From Pedobacter foliorum (GTDB taxonomy: Bacteria; Bacteroidota; Bacteroidia; Sphingobacteriales; Sphingobacteriaceae), in the NCBI RefSeq assembly GCF_013266735.1, contig NZ_JABSNU010000001.1:372001-436000 (forward strand): a stretch of DNA of 64,000 nt. Reading direction: 5' to 3'. Shown piece by piece: positions 8,398 to 16,848 of the stretch. The first letter of the stretch is position 1. Each line of letters starts with the position of its first letter. Both the position numbers and the translations under genes were made by a program. The notes under the pieces were generated by a model, which saw only the letters and a program-made list of their open reading frames with translations, searched no databases and had not been told where the DNA came from.

Positions 8398-9951
8398 TTA
8401 TGGTAGCACTGCTACTGGTTTTCCAGCTAATCCTTCTTTTACTAAGTAAGCCATAAATTGTGAAAAGGTGCTAATATCTTGTTCAGCACTTGCTTGTTCT
8501 AATGCTTTCATATATTCTGCTCTTTTTTCAACTGGAATTACCGTCCATGGATAGCCACCAGAAGCAAGCATAACATTCATTAAAAACCGTCCCATACGTC
8601 CATTTCCATCCATGTAAGGATGAATAAATACAAATACGAAATGACCTAATATCGCTCTGACCGAAGCTTCAGGCTCATTTTCAAGCAATTCAAATAATAT
8701 GGGCATTGCATCTCTCATTGCATCCACACTCAAAGGAACGTGCTTAGATCCACCGATGTAGACCTGATTGTTACGATAACCTGCAAGGTCTGATGCCTTT
8801 AAAATGCCAGCACTTACACTAGGGTCAAAAAGTTCACGATACCATTTTTGGTGATCTTTATCGGTTTGGACTCCTGGATTTGCATTATTTAGAATTTTGA
8901 CGATGGTTTCTTTGACAACCTGGAATGACTGATAATATCCTCTGGCAGCCATTGCATCTTTTTGCTTTTTATCCTCCGTATTCTCTTTATTATCCCATTG
9001 TCCGCTACTTACCCGTTCAATTAATTCTGGAGTTACTTTATATCTCTCAATAGATAAAGAGTGGTAAGCATCGGTTACATATACTTCGTCTACATTCTTT
9101 AAGTATGCTTCGTGATCTTTTGGAATACCTGGCGCTGGGGGAAAATCGTTTATAATATTTTCTCTCATTTGGAGCCACATCAGTTTAATCCTATTGACAA
9201 ATGGACTATGTTCTCGGGCTGATAGATTAATCTCCACTTTTGTTTGGAATGGATCATTTTCACGAATATCGTAACCCGCCTGTTTCATCGTATCTATAAT
9301 CTGATCTGCTATTTTGTCTCTTTGAATATTTCTAAAAGCACCAGCTAGTCTCCCTCCAATTGTTGTATGTCCTTGCTCTAATAATATAGGTAGTACTTCT
9401 GAAGCATCTCTTATTAGAGACAATACAGTTCTGGCATCAATTCCATTTTTATTATAGATACCTGCACTGCTATAAATTAGTGAAGCCTGGAAGTTATACA
9501 TTCTTAAGCCTCTTATGGTTACCATTTGATCTGATGCAGGAAGTTCTGCTTTCATGTTAAATAGAGACGTATTATGTGGCAATGGCGTTGGTTTGTTGTT
9601 TCCTTGCGGCGACTTAACAAATAATTGTTGTGGCACTGACCAGTTTCCTGCGTGTATGCATAGTGATTGATCAGCTGATAAACACCAGTTAGAACCATAT
9701 TTATGTTCAAGGAATTTAACACAGAATTCCCAATAAGAACTATACCATGATGTAGTGTCTCCCTCTCGTTCATTTGGGTTAGTTGCGATATACCAACCTT
9801 TAGTTACTTCTTTGAGGAAGCCATTTTTGACAAGTAGTTCCCGATGCATTCTGTTTGAAATTTCATCTGTATGTATTGCTACTGTGCTCTTTTCCTGTAG
9901 TTTGTTTAATGATTTTAACGCTTCGACAAATTTTTCTCTTGGTGTTGCCAT
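8398..9951 (-). CDS. Fic family protein with AbiEi-like N-terminal domain
   Basis: 517 aa. The C-terminal Fic domain has the complete catalytic motif HPYMDGNGRMGR (His444), expected to transfer AMP or another phosphate-containing group to a protein hydroxyl. A segment HSLSIERY around residue 300 sits where class II Fic proteins carry the inhibitory (S/T)xxxE(G/N) helix, with Arg instead of Gly/Asn. The N-terminal ~240 residues resemble the AbiEi-like winged-helix domain (KNGFLKEVTKGWYIA wing, then LSADQSLCIHAG). Thus toxin and DNA-binding/antitoxin-like modules appear fused. The promoter carries 24-bp tandem repeats. No separate antitoxin gene adjoins. Confidence 0.9.
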   Translation of the reverse strand: MATPREKFVEALKSLNKLQEKSTVAIHTDEISNRMHRELLVKNGFLKEVTKGWYIATNPNEREGDTTSWYSSYWEFCVKFLEHKYGSNWCLSADQSLCIHAGNWSVPQQLFVKSPQGNNKPTPLPHNTSLFNMKAELPASDQMVTIRGLRMYNFQASLIYSSAGIYNKNGIDARTVLSLIRDASEVLPILLEQGHTTIGGRLAGAFRNIQRDKIADQIIDTMKQAGYDIRENDPFQTKVEINLSAREHSPFVNRIKLMWLQMRENIINDFPPAPGIPKDHEAYLKNVDEVYVTDAYHSLSIERYKVTPELIERVSSGQWDNKENTEDKKQKDAMAARGYYQSFQVVKETIVKILNNANPGVQTDKDHQKWYRELFDPSVSAGILKASDLAGYRNNQVYIGGSKHVPLSVDAMRDAMPILFELLENEPEASVRAILGHFVFVFIHPYMDGNGRMGRFLMNVMLASGGYPWTVIPVEKRAEYMKALEQASAEQDISTFSQFMAYLVKEGLAGKPVAVLP

Positions 9952-9982
9952 TACTTATTCAATTTTTGTTTCTATGCGAAAG

Positions 9983-10102
9983 CTAGTAAATGTTGTTGTG
10001 TTAAAATTAGTAAAAATTGTTGGGATAAAACTAGTAAATGTTGTTGTGGTGAAAATAGTAAACGTTGTTGTGGTGAAACTAGTAAATATTGCCGAGCTAG
10101 TA
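9983..10102. repeat. 24-bp tandem repeat, about five units, upstream of the Fic gene
   Basis: Units start at 9983, 10007, 10031, 10055 and 10079, each beginning (c/t/a)tagtaaa and containing ttgttg(t/g)g; units 1, 3 and 4 are the most alike (core ctagtaaatgttgttgtgg) and unit 5 decays. The array begins 32 bp before the Fic start codon, so it lies in the promoter or leader. The constant 24-bp period suits an iteron-like binding array. There are no spacers, so it is not CRISPR. The plus-strand frame through it reads an 8-residue LVNVVVVK repeat that I consider accidental. Confidence 0.85.
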
Positions 10103-10147
10103 TTTGATGAAAATTAAAAGATAATAGACTTCTGTTAGTTTACGATT

Positions 10148-10189
10148 ACCTTAATTTTCAGCGTTCATCGCCGAAAATTAAGGTTTTTC
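10148..10189 (+). terminator. Rho-independent terminator-like hairpin
   Basis: A perfect 12-bp stem accttaattttc (10148-10159) / gaaaattaaggt (10173-10184) is followed by TTTTT on the plus strand. No plus-strand gene precedes it now, so it probably survives from a lost gene. Confidence 0.65.
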
Positions 10190-10276
10190 TGTCAAATACT
10201 GAAGGTTATAAATAATATGTAAAGCAGAAATAGGATTACGCAATATTCTTCTGCTTATCTGGGGATTATTCCGTAT

Positions 10277-10356
10277 GTGGCCACCTCTTTCGCGGAACGT
10301 GGCCTCATATTACGGCGCAAAATGATCAGTTGATTTCGTTGAAAAATGGTCAGTCG
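10277..10356. mobile_element. IS21-like terminal repeat remnant
   Basis: Two imperfect direct-repeat pairs: gtggccacc/gtggcctca at 10277 and 10299, and aaaatgatcagttg/aaaatggtcagtcg at 10319 and 10343. Multiple spaced end repeats of this style are typical of IS21-family (istA/istB) elements. No transposase gene is present, so at most one end remains. The family assignment is inference from memory of similar ends. Confidence 0.4.
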
Positions 10357-10719
10357 GCTTATTTTAAGCCGTTTTTAACCTCAAGAAAAGCACTATGGGA
10401 TAATAAACTCCTTTCGGTCACAAAAATTAATTAGCCTGCCTTTAATTGCGTTTCATTGCAAAATTCTGAAGCCAATCCATGAAGACTTTTTCAGATCATA
10501 GATTTATCAAAAACTGAGGTCACGATCTCCTCTCAGGTCACAAAAATAGCCTTTGAAACTATCCGTCATCAGTCAAGACGCTAAAAATAAAAGAGCTCTT
10601 CTAAAAATGGATAAGGGTGAATTTTCGGGATTTGAATATATTTGGTCTAAAGGTAAAGATAACTTCCGAAATTAAAGGCAGAAGTTCGGGTGCACAGTTT
10701 GGACCGAAATGAAGTGGCT
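10357..10719. other. Gene-free stretch
   Basis: No coding frame can be supported on either strand. Two similar strings, tcggtcacaaaaatta (~10416) and caggtcacaaaaata (~10537), may be further element debris. Confidence 0.4.
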
Positions 10720-10726
10720 ACTATCT

Positions 10727-10868
10727 GGTTCTTCCCCAATTTTGGTGGTAGAACAAAACCTCGCCTTGCATCGAACGCTAAAACATGCCTTTCGGTCGTG
10801 CGAGGAATATTTTTCGGTGGAAGGAAAAACCGAGAACTCGACGTGACCACCAAAATTGGGGAAGAACC
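10727..10868. mobile_element. 142-bp MITE with 23-bp terminal inverted repeats
   Basis: Perfect 23-bp inverted termini (10727-10749 and 10846-10868, beginning ggttcttccccaattttggt) enclose 96 bp with no credible gene. Both sides are flanked by the 7-bp direct repeat actatct (10720-10726 and 10869-10875), consistent with a target-site duplication. Termini starting GG-TCTTC resemble ISL3-family ends, which usually make 8-bp duplications, so an ISL3-mobilised miniature element is the best guess. No transposase is in the window. Confidence 0.8.
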
Positions 10869-11095
10869 ACTATCTGCGAAATATACAGTATATGTGATAA
10901 ATTTAATTCACTAATTTATTTGCTGAGGTGGCATTGAGGATAGGTGAATTATCACTTCTTATCATCAGAGTGTAAGTCAATAGAATAATTTTATTTTTTT
11001 GATTAAAATACCAAGTTCATGGTATTGTTGGCTGTTCATTTTAAGGTTAATTTTAACTATAAGTAGATCAATAATTAATTTTAATTAATTAGTCG

Positions 11096-12769
11096 ATGAA
11101 AAAGTTAGCATTAATTTTCTTAGCATTTTTATGGTTAAGCCCTTATCTAGTGTTTGCTCAGAAGGCCAAATGGACTGTCCTTGTGTTTATGAATGCGGAT
11201 AATGATTTGGAAGCTCATGGAATCGAAGATTTTCTTGAAATGGCACAGGTGCCAAATTCTGACCTCGTCAATGTATTGGTACAAATGGATCGGACTCCTG
11301 GTTGGACGGATGAATATGGAGACTGGGATCAGACTTTGAGGTTTAAAATTTCTCAGGGAATGACACCTACAGTTGTTGAGTCCCTGGAAGACCTCAAGGA
11401 AACAAATATGGGTGATCCTGTTGTGCTTAGAAATTTTATCAATTGGGGGAAAGAGAAGTACCCGGCTGAGCATTATTTGTTGGTCATTTGGGATCATGGG
11501 GATGGATGGCGGTTTGCTGACCCGATGAAGTTTAATGATGATTTTAAATTTGCCTACATCAAGGATTTTAAGCGAGAGGTTATTGCGGCGAATGAGGTGA
11601 AGTTTGAAATGACTTCCGCAAATAAAAGTAACCTGTCTGCTCAGCTTCAGAAGCTAGATCTCACCGAGGATAAGGTAAGGGAGGATCTTTTTGCTACTGC
11701 AAAAAGTTTTTCGGTTTTGCCGAAGGAGTTAAAAGCCAAAACTAAAAAGAATGAAAACTGGACGGAGCTCTATACGAACTTTCGCGATTTCCTGAATAAA
11801 TCAATTACAACCATTCCTTCTGCTCAGCTTAAGATTGCCGATTCGTATAGTAAGCTGATTGACAAGTTGATGAACATTGACTTGTCAAAGAACAATCTCA
11901 TGTCTAGTCTGGAGGAATTTCATCAGCCTAGTCAGGGGGTACTTGATGCTATGGCATCAAGTATACAATTTGATGATGTGACCAATCCGGTTAAAGGAGT
12001 TTCTCATGATCGGACTGACAATGATTTTTTGTACAATAAGGAAATACAGGACAACATTTTAAGCAGTGAGTTTGATATTCTTGGATATGACGCTTGCCTC
12101 ATGTCAATGCTGGAAACAGCGTATAGCCTAAAAGGTAAATGTGATTTTTTAATTGGCAGTGAAGATCTTGAACCAGGAACAGGGTGGAATTATGCAGAAT
12201 GGTTAAGTAAGTTGACGGCCAATCCGGATATGGCTCCAGTGTTTCTGACCAAAAATATTGTGGAAAGCTACAGGATGACCTATGCTCATTTCAATAAGGT
12301 AACCCTATCTAGTGTAGATATGAAGCTGATTCCAGGTTTATCAGAACAACTGGAAGTATTGTCAAAGTTATTGATCAGTCAGATCAATTCAGAAATTAAC
12401 AACATCAAATCGGCACGTGATAATTGCTTGAAGTATGCGGTGGACAAGCCACAAGTGCATAGTATTGACCTCAAAAGATTTGTCAATCAACTCAGCCTTA
12501 AAACCAAGGATCAGAATATTAAGGAGGTATGTAGTCGTATCAAAACGATAGTTGAGGTAATGGTTGTGGCCAATTTCTTCAGTGCAGATCGTTCAAATTC
12601 TGACACGAAGCCTTCTCATGGGTCATTTGGTATCGCAATCTATTTTCCGAGCCGAAAGGTATATTTTGATCAGGCTTACAATGATGACAACACTATTTAT
12701 CCGGTTCAGTTTGTAAAGGATTTTTCCTGGGATAATTTTCTGCAAAAATACTTCTCCTTAAAACCTTAA
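11096..12769 (+). CDS. Clostripain-type (C11) cysteine peptidase, secreted
   Basis: 557 aa with a signal peptide (about residues 1-21, ending VFAQ). It has the caspase-clan (CD) fold of the C11 family: WTVLVFMNADNDLE near the start, catalytic His134 in WDHGDGW and catalytic Cys334 in YDACLMSM. A charged, probably helical insertion (about 150-290) separates His and Cys and may hold activation or linker segments. Members cleave after basic residues in the periplasm or outside the cell. The next gene, 16 bp downstream, encodes a lipoprotein with Trypco2-like repeats and is probably co-transcribed. Confidence 0.9.
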   Translation: MKKLALIFLAFLWLSPYLVFAQKAKWTVLVFMNADNDLEAHGIEDFLEMAQVPNSDLVNVLVQMDRTPGWTDEYGDWDQTLRFKISQGMTPTVVESLEDLKETNMGDPVVLRNFINWGKEKYPAEHYLLVIWDHGDGWRFADPMKFNDDFKFAYIKDFKREVIAANEVKFEMTSANKSNLSAQLQKLDLTEDKVREDLFATAKSFSVLPKELKAKTKKNENWTELYTNFRDFLNKSITTIPSAQLKIADSYSKLIDKLMNIDLSKNNLMSSLEEFHQPSQGVLDAMASSIQFDDVTNPVKGVSHDRTDNDFLYNKEIQDNILSSEFDILGYDACLMSMLETAYSLKGKCDFLIGSEDLEPGTGWNYAEWLSKLTANPDMAPVFLTKNIVESYRMTYAHFNKVTLSSVDMKLIPGLSEQLEVLSKLLISQINSEINNIKSARDNCLKYAVDKPQVHSIDLKRFVNQLSLKTKDQNIKEVCSRIKTIVEVMVVANFFSADRSNSDTKPSHGSFGIAIYFPSRKVYFDQAYNDDNTIYPVQFVKDFSWDNFLQKYFSLKP

Positions 12770-12785
12770 ATCTAAAATTAACATC

Positions 12786-13373
12786 ATGAAAAAGAACTTA
12801 AATCTACACGTACTACTAGCTTTCGTTATGCTTTTAGTCTTAAGCGCCTGCGGTGCGCAACGTGACCTAAAATCAACCGTTAAAAAAATTGAGATCAATA
12901 AGGCTTTTGCGGCAGTATATGGTGCGACACAGGCTGCATTGGCGGAGGCAGGGAACACAGGCTTCGTTATTGAAAATATTGACCTTAAGTTTGCTACCAC
13001 AACAGAGATTGAAACTGGTGTAGGGCTTAAGTTATGGGTGTTGTCGGGAAGTTATTCTAAGACCAAGAGCACTGGTAAAACCGTCGTTTTTAGTTTTGGA
13101 AAGGCTACAGGTTCAGATTCCAGATTTACCGACGATAAAAGTACTCAGGCCTATAGAGAATATCTAGTTTCTGTTCTTAAGGCTGCAAAAACAGTCAATC
13201 CTATCGATAAATATGGTTTGACAGAATTTGAAGTTGAAGTTGAATTTTCCATCACTGATGCCGGAGGAGTAGATGCGGAGGTGGAATTGGTTCCTATTAC
13301 CCCTTCGTTGAAAGGAAGTTATTCTAAAGGATATACTAATAGTACAAGCATTAAGTTTAAAAAAGCAAGCTAA
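12786..13373 (+). CDS. Lipoprotein with two Trypco2-like repeats
   Basis: 195 aa. A type II signal peptide ends at LSAC (Cys22). Two beta-rich repeats are visible by eye: residues ~60-108 (IENIDLKF... GVGLKLWVLSGS... KTVVFSFGKA) and ~145-193 (FEVEVEFS... VDAEVELVPI... TSIKFKKA). The first resembles the trypsin-co-occurring domain Trypco2, a small domain known from bacterial conflict-type operons with proteases. Lying 16 bp after a secreted C11 peptidase, it may anchor, inhibit or guide that protease at the outer membrane. Lipoprotein status is firm; the domain match is tentative. Confidence 0.65.
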   Translation: MKKNLNLHVLLAFVMLLVLSACGAQRDLKSTVKKIEINKAFAAVYGATQAALAEAGNTGFVIENIDLKFATTTEIETGVGLKLWVLSGSYSKTKSTGKTVVFSFGKATGSDSRFTDDKSTQAYREYLVSVLKAAKTVNPIDKYGLTEFEVEVEFSITDAGGVDAEVELVPITPSLKGSYSKGYTNSTSIKFKKAS

Positions 13374-13408
13374 GGGTACTCTTCGGTAGTTGGTCGTTAA
13401 ATTTTATC

Positions 13409-13445
13409 AGCCTGGGATTGTTTGCTACAGCCCCGGGCTTTCTTC
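13409..13445 (+). terminator. Terminator after the C11 protease/lipoprotein pair
   Basis: Stem agcctggg (13409-13416) / cccgggct (13432-13439), 8 bp with one G-T wobble, is followed by TTTCTT. It lies 36 bp after the lipoprotein stop. Confidence 0.65.
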
Positions 13446-13613
13446 GGTTCTGCTTTTAGCTCGGTATGTTTATTGATGAAATCCTTGATTGGTGTCGATT
13501 AACTCGGGGTTGTTCTTGTTTATTCCCCAATTGGTGTATTAGCGATGTATGTGCTTGATTTGTTTGGGTTTGTAGATTTCTTTGTGGGTATTATTTCATA
13601 AAAGAATCTACTT

Positions 13614-14475
13614 ATGTTAAAACAAACGAGTGCAAGGATGCTTGCAGAATTGGAGCGGGAGTTGGGTCGGATTGAGGTTCAGTTGGCTGATCCTTTGGAT
13701 CGCTTGGTGCAGGGCTTGAAATTGGTTAGGGAGGCTTTGGCTAAACTGAAGACTTTGGTGCTTGCTGCTCCTTTTGAAAGTGAGGCTACTGAGGTTTATT
13801 TTTTAAAAGGATTAAGCCTGCTTTTTATCGGCATTTGATCTATTTGGCGGAGATGTATACGATGGAGACGGGGATTCCTTTTGGGGATCGGGAGAAGCAG
13901 GTGACTTTTTTGACGGAGGAGCTTGCTTATCTGGAACGGTATTTTAAGAAGTATGCGTTGCATTATCAGTATTTTATTTTGGGGGCGGATGATTTGGATC
14001 ATTTGTTCTTTTTGCGGGGGAAACTGAGTACGAGTATTATTATTCCGAATGGCCGGATCTGGATCCGAGTTTTTCTACTGCTTTGGATTATTTGTTTGCG
14101 AAGTTTATAGCCTTTGATCGTTTGAAGGCTTGGTTGCTGGAGAAGATTTCGGTGCTTCGTGGGGGGGACTGCTTTGGATGTTCGGTCGCTGGGCACGGAG
14201 GTGGAGGAGTTGCGCTGGCGGAGTTGGGTTATGGTTTGTTTCATACGGGGCAGCTGAACGATGGTGCGGCTGGGGTGGGTTTGATTTTTCGTTGGCTGGA
14301 GGATAAGTTTAGGGTGAGTATCGGGATTCCTGCGAAGCGTTTTATGGAGCTACGCAGTCGTAAGCGTTTGAGCCGTACGCGTTTTTTAGATGAGATGATT
14401 TTGGCGATTTTAAAGAAGATGGATCAGGAGGATGGTTTGCCTGGACAGCATAAGGGGATCAAGGGGGAGGATTAG
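13614..14475 (+). pseudogene. rteC: rteC, frameshifted relic
   Basis: RteC governs excision of CTnDOT-type conjugative transposons, and homologues are scattered in Bacteroidota. Similarity is spread over three frames: an N-terminal coiled helix to about 13800, then KPAFYRHLIYLAEMY through LDHLFFLRG, then SFSTALDYLFAKF through the C-terminal SRTRFLDEM. Shifts occur at a T run near 13802, a G run near 14016 and a G7 run near 14160, all in homopolymers. Base use is strongly G/T-skewed compared with the neighbours, a sign of foreign origin. Sequencing error in homopolymers cannot be excluded, but three events favour decay. Confidence 0.8.
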
Positions 14476-14527
14476 GAGAGAAGGGGAGTGTAGTTGTTTT
14501 CTGATTTGGATGGCAAATCCTTAATAG

Positions 14528-14563
14528 TTAAACAATGGCCAGCATTTATTGGCCATTGTTTAA
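14528..14563. terminator. Stable hairpin, possible terminator
   Basis: Perfect 14-bp stem ttaaacaatggcca / tggccattgtttaa with an 8-nt loop, 53 bp after the rteC relic. No T run follows on the plus strand, so a terminator role is uncertain. Confidence 0.5.
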
Positions 14564-14747
14564 GTGAAAAGAGAAATAGAGATTAAAGTAACTGCCACAC
14601 TTAACCGGAAAAGACTAAACTCAAATGTAGAGACGTTCTATTCTAGCCCTTAGTAAAAGGATTTTGATACTTGAAATTTTAACACTTTGTATAAACTTAT
14701 TTAAGTAATTGTAGTTAAATTGCCGTAGAAATTAAAAAAAAACAGGT

Positions 14748-15032
14748 ATGGCAAGAATTTATGCGACACCCACAATGGGAGAGGCGACTTTCCTCATAGC
14801 TATAGTAACAGACAGAGGCGAGGCAGATATACTCGTTAACAGAGTTTCCTCCCGGGAGCTGGCTGTCGGTGATGCATTATGGTTCTTAACTCCCAACAAA
14901 GAGGATGGAACCTGTAGTGTGTTTTTTTGCTCTGTAGGCTTTGCGCAAATAAAAATATGTTTTGTATCTACCCGTGCTGAAGCGGGATGGACGGACAACC
15001 ATCCTCATCGTCTAAGGGGTCGTCTCCACTAG
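14748..15032 (+). CDS. Small DUF6150 / septoil-knot-like protein
   Basis: 94 aa from the ATG at 14748. Three related strand-turn units are visible (ATFLIAIVTDRGEADILV, NRVSSRELAVGDALWFL, AQIKICFVSTRAEAGW), the pattern of the short DUF6150 family, assigned to a 'septoil knot' fold. Its function is unknown. It has no signal peptide or membrane segment. The location 140 bp before a contractile tail sheath gene, in the same direction, suggests a shared history, but a link to the sheath is inference. Confidence 0.6.
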   Translation: MARIYATPTMGEATFLIAIVTDRGEADILVNRVSSRELAVGDALWFLTPNKEDGTCSVFFCSVGFAQIKICFVSTRAEAGWTDNHPHRLRGRLH

Positions 15033-15172
15033 ATACTTTAGGATGGTAAGCGGATTTAGATCTCTTTTGGATACCAAAGGAGGTAAGACTTATTGGTGGT
15101 GTTGTTCTTGATTCATTTTTTTTAGATTGAATGGTACAACGTATAAATTAAACAGGTTAAAATTAGAAGTTT

Positions 15173-16753
15173 ATGAATTTACCTAATGATCAGTCTCGGT
15201 GGGCTTATATGAGCAAGCTTAGTGATTTTCCCATTTCAGTAGCGCCAGTTGCTACTGCAGTTCCTGCATTTATTGGTTATACTCCGCAGGCTATGTATGA
15301 AGGGAAATCTTGTATGAATGTGCCGCAGAGAATTTCTTCCTTTTCAGATTTTGAGGCGTTATATTGTTTTCCGAATCCTGCAGCACCTGCCAGTCAGGTT
15401 AAACAATATAGTCCTGAATGTTACTTGGTACTGCGGAAAGAGATGCCTGTTGATCCTGATTACCTGATCATTAATGGTGACTATTATTCGGTACTCCCTG
15501 ATCCTAACACTATTTATTACTTGTACAATAGCGTTAAGCTGTTTTATGACAATGGTGGAGGCGATGCGTATATTGTTTCTGTAGGAACTTATGGACTGCC
15601 ATTGGGTCGCCCTATCATTTCCGGTACTCAGTTGGTTAATCCCAATGTAAAGTTAGCTGAGCTAATGGCAGGTTTACAGTTATTGCGCAATGAGCAGGAG
15701 CCAACGCTGTACATCTGCCCGGAAGCAACTTTGCTTTCTGTAGCAGAAAATGGCACATTGATGAAAAGCATGTTGTTGCAGTGTACAGAAACACAAACTG
15801 CGATGTGTCTGTTTGATGTAATTGGAGGTAGAAACCCGGATCCAGGTCTATACATGCAAGATATTTTAACGTTTAGAAACAATACTGGTGTTGTAGGTTT
15901 GGATTATGGGGCAGCCTATTACCCATTTATTGGCACTAGTATTATGCAGACGAACGATATCGATTATACCAATCTTTTTGGTGGGGATACCAAACAATTG
16001 GAACCACTCTTAAATCCTTATGGTAATCCAAATCCAGTAGCAGCTCAAATTTTAGCCAATATTGCCAGTCCTTCCGGAACTCCTTTAACTGTAACGCAAT
16101 ATCACAATGCTTTACTAAACGCAAGTGAAACCTATAAGGCGATTACCAATTTGGTTTTAGTTACTGCAAATATTCTTCCGCCTAGTGGTGCAATGGCTGG
16201 TATCATTACCATTACCGATAATCAGATTGGCTGTTGGCAAGCTCCTGCAAATGTAAGTATTGTTGGGGCAACGTCGCTTACGATTAGTTTATCTGAAAGC
16301 CAGCAAGCCAGTTTAAACATGGATGCCATTACAGGTAAGTCTATTAATGCCATTCGCTTTTTTAATGGTATCGGGATTTTGGTTTGGGGAGCCCGAACAT
16401 TGGATGGAAATAGTCAGGATTGGAAATATATCCAGGTAAGAAGAACTTTGACTTTTTTGGAGCAATCCTGTAAACTCGCATGTCATCCTTACGTTTTTCA
16501 ACCAAATGATAAGAATACATGGGAAGCTGTGAAGTCAATCATTGGAAGCTTTTTAACTTCTGTTTGGAAAGAAGGTGGCTTAATGGGCAGTACACCTTCA
16601 GATGCTTTTTCGGTAGATTGCGGCTTGGGTGTAACCATGACTGGTGATGATGTGCTTAATGGGATCATGACGGTTGTTGTAAAGGTCGCAGTAATCCGCC
16701 CTGCAGAGTTTATGGTAATCACATTCCAACAACAAATGGCTTCTCCAGGTTAA
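15173..16753 (+). CDS. Contractile tail sheath protein (phage-like / injection system)
   Basis: 526 aa, within the normal size of sheath proteins of phage tails, R-type pyocins and extracellular contractile injection systems. The C-terminal sheath domain is the clearest part: WKYIQVRRTLTFLEQS, CHPYVFQPND and a final PAEFMVITFQQQM. A conserved YYPF segment lies mid-protein. Sheath subunits assemble around a tube and contract to drive it through a membrane. No tube, baseplate, spike or AAA ATPase gene is nearby, so the gene is solitary here. A second sheath 3' end lies at 18459-18647. Confidence 0.88.
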   Translation: MNLPNDQSRWAYMSKLSDFPISVAPVATAVPAFIGYTPQAMYEGKSCMNVPQRISSFSDFEALYCFPNPAAPASQVKQYSPECYLVLRKEMPVDPDYLIINGDYYSVLPDPNTIYYLYNSVKLFYDNGGGDAYIVSVGTYGLPLGRPIISGTQLVNPNVKLAELMAGLQLLRNEQEPTLYICPEATLLSVAENGTLMKSMLLQCTETQTAMCLFDVIGGRNPDPGLYMQDILTFRNNTGVVGLDYGAAYYPFIGTSIMQTNDIDYTNLFGGDTKQLEPLLNPYGNPNPVAAQILANIASPSGTPLTVTQYHNALLNASETYKAITNLVLVTANILPPSGAMAGIITITDNQIGCWQAPANVSIVGATSLTISLSESQQASLNMDAITGKSINAIRFFNGIGILVWGARTLDGNSQDWKYIQVRRTLTFLEQSCKLACHPYVFQPNDKNTWEAVKSIIGSFLTSVWKEGGLMGSTPSDAFSVDCGLGVTMTGDDVLNGIMTVVVKVAVIRPAEFMVITFQQQMASPG

Positions 16754-16848
16754 TTAAATTAAAGCATTCTCTTTGTAAGGCACAGCAGTAGAAGTAAATA
16801 CTGTTTTGGCTAATTATTGTTATGTTTGAAAAACTAAAGTTAACGCTC

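Noticed and set aside
8267..8449. 60-codon plus-strand frame before the Fic gene end
   Set aside because: It overlaps the Fic 3' end in antisense and shows no family; a neighbouring frame (ANEILKESGDEGG) may be a relic of a small protein but is too short to claim.
9983..10102. Possible CRISPR array
   Set aside because: The units are directly adjacent with no variable spacers and no cas gene is present.
9755..10117. 120-codon plus-strand frame antisense to the Fic gene, ending in an 8-residue repeat LVNVVVVK
   Set aside because: The first part is the antisense of the Fic coding sequence and the rest comes from the 24-bp tandem DNA repeat, whose period is a multiple of three. No start signal or family is seen.
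10647..10914. Two open frames (68 and 74 codons) over the MITE
   Set aside because: They arise from the inverted-repeat element read on both strands; there is no sequence or start support.
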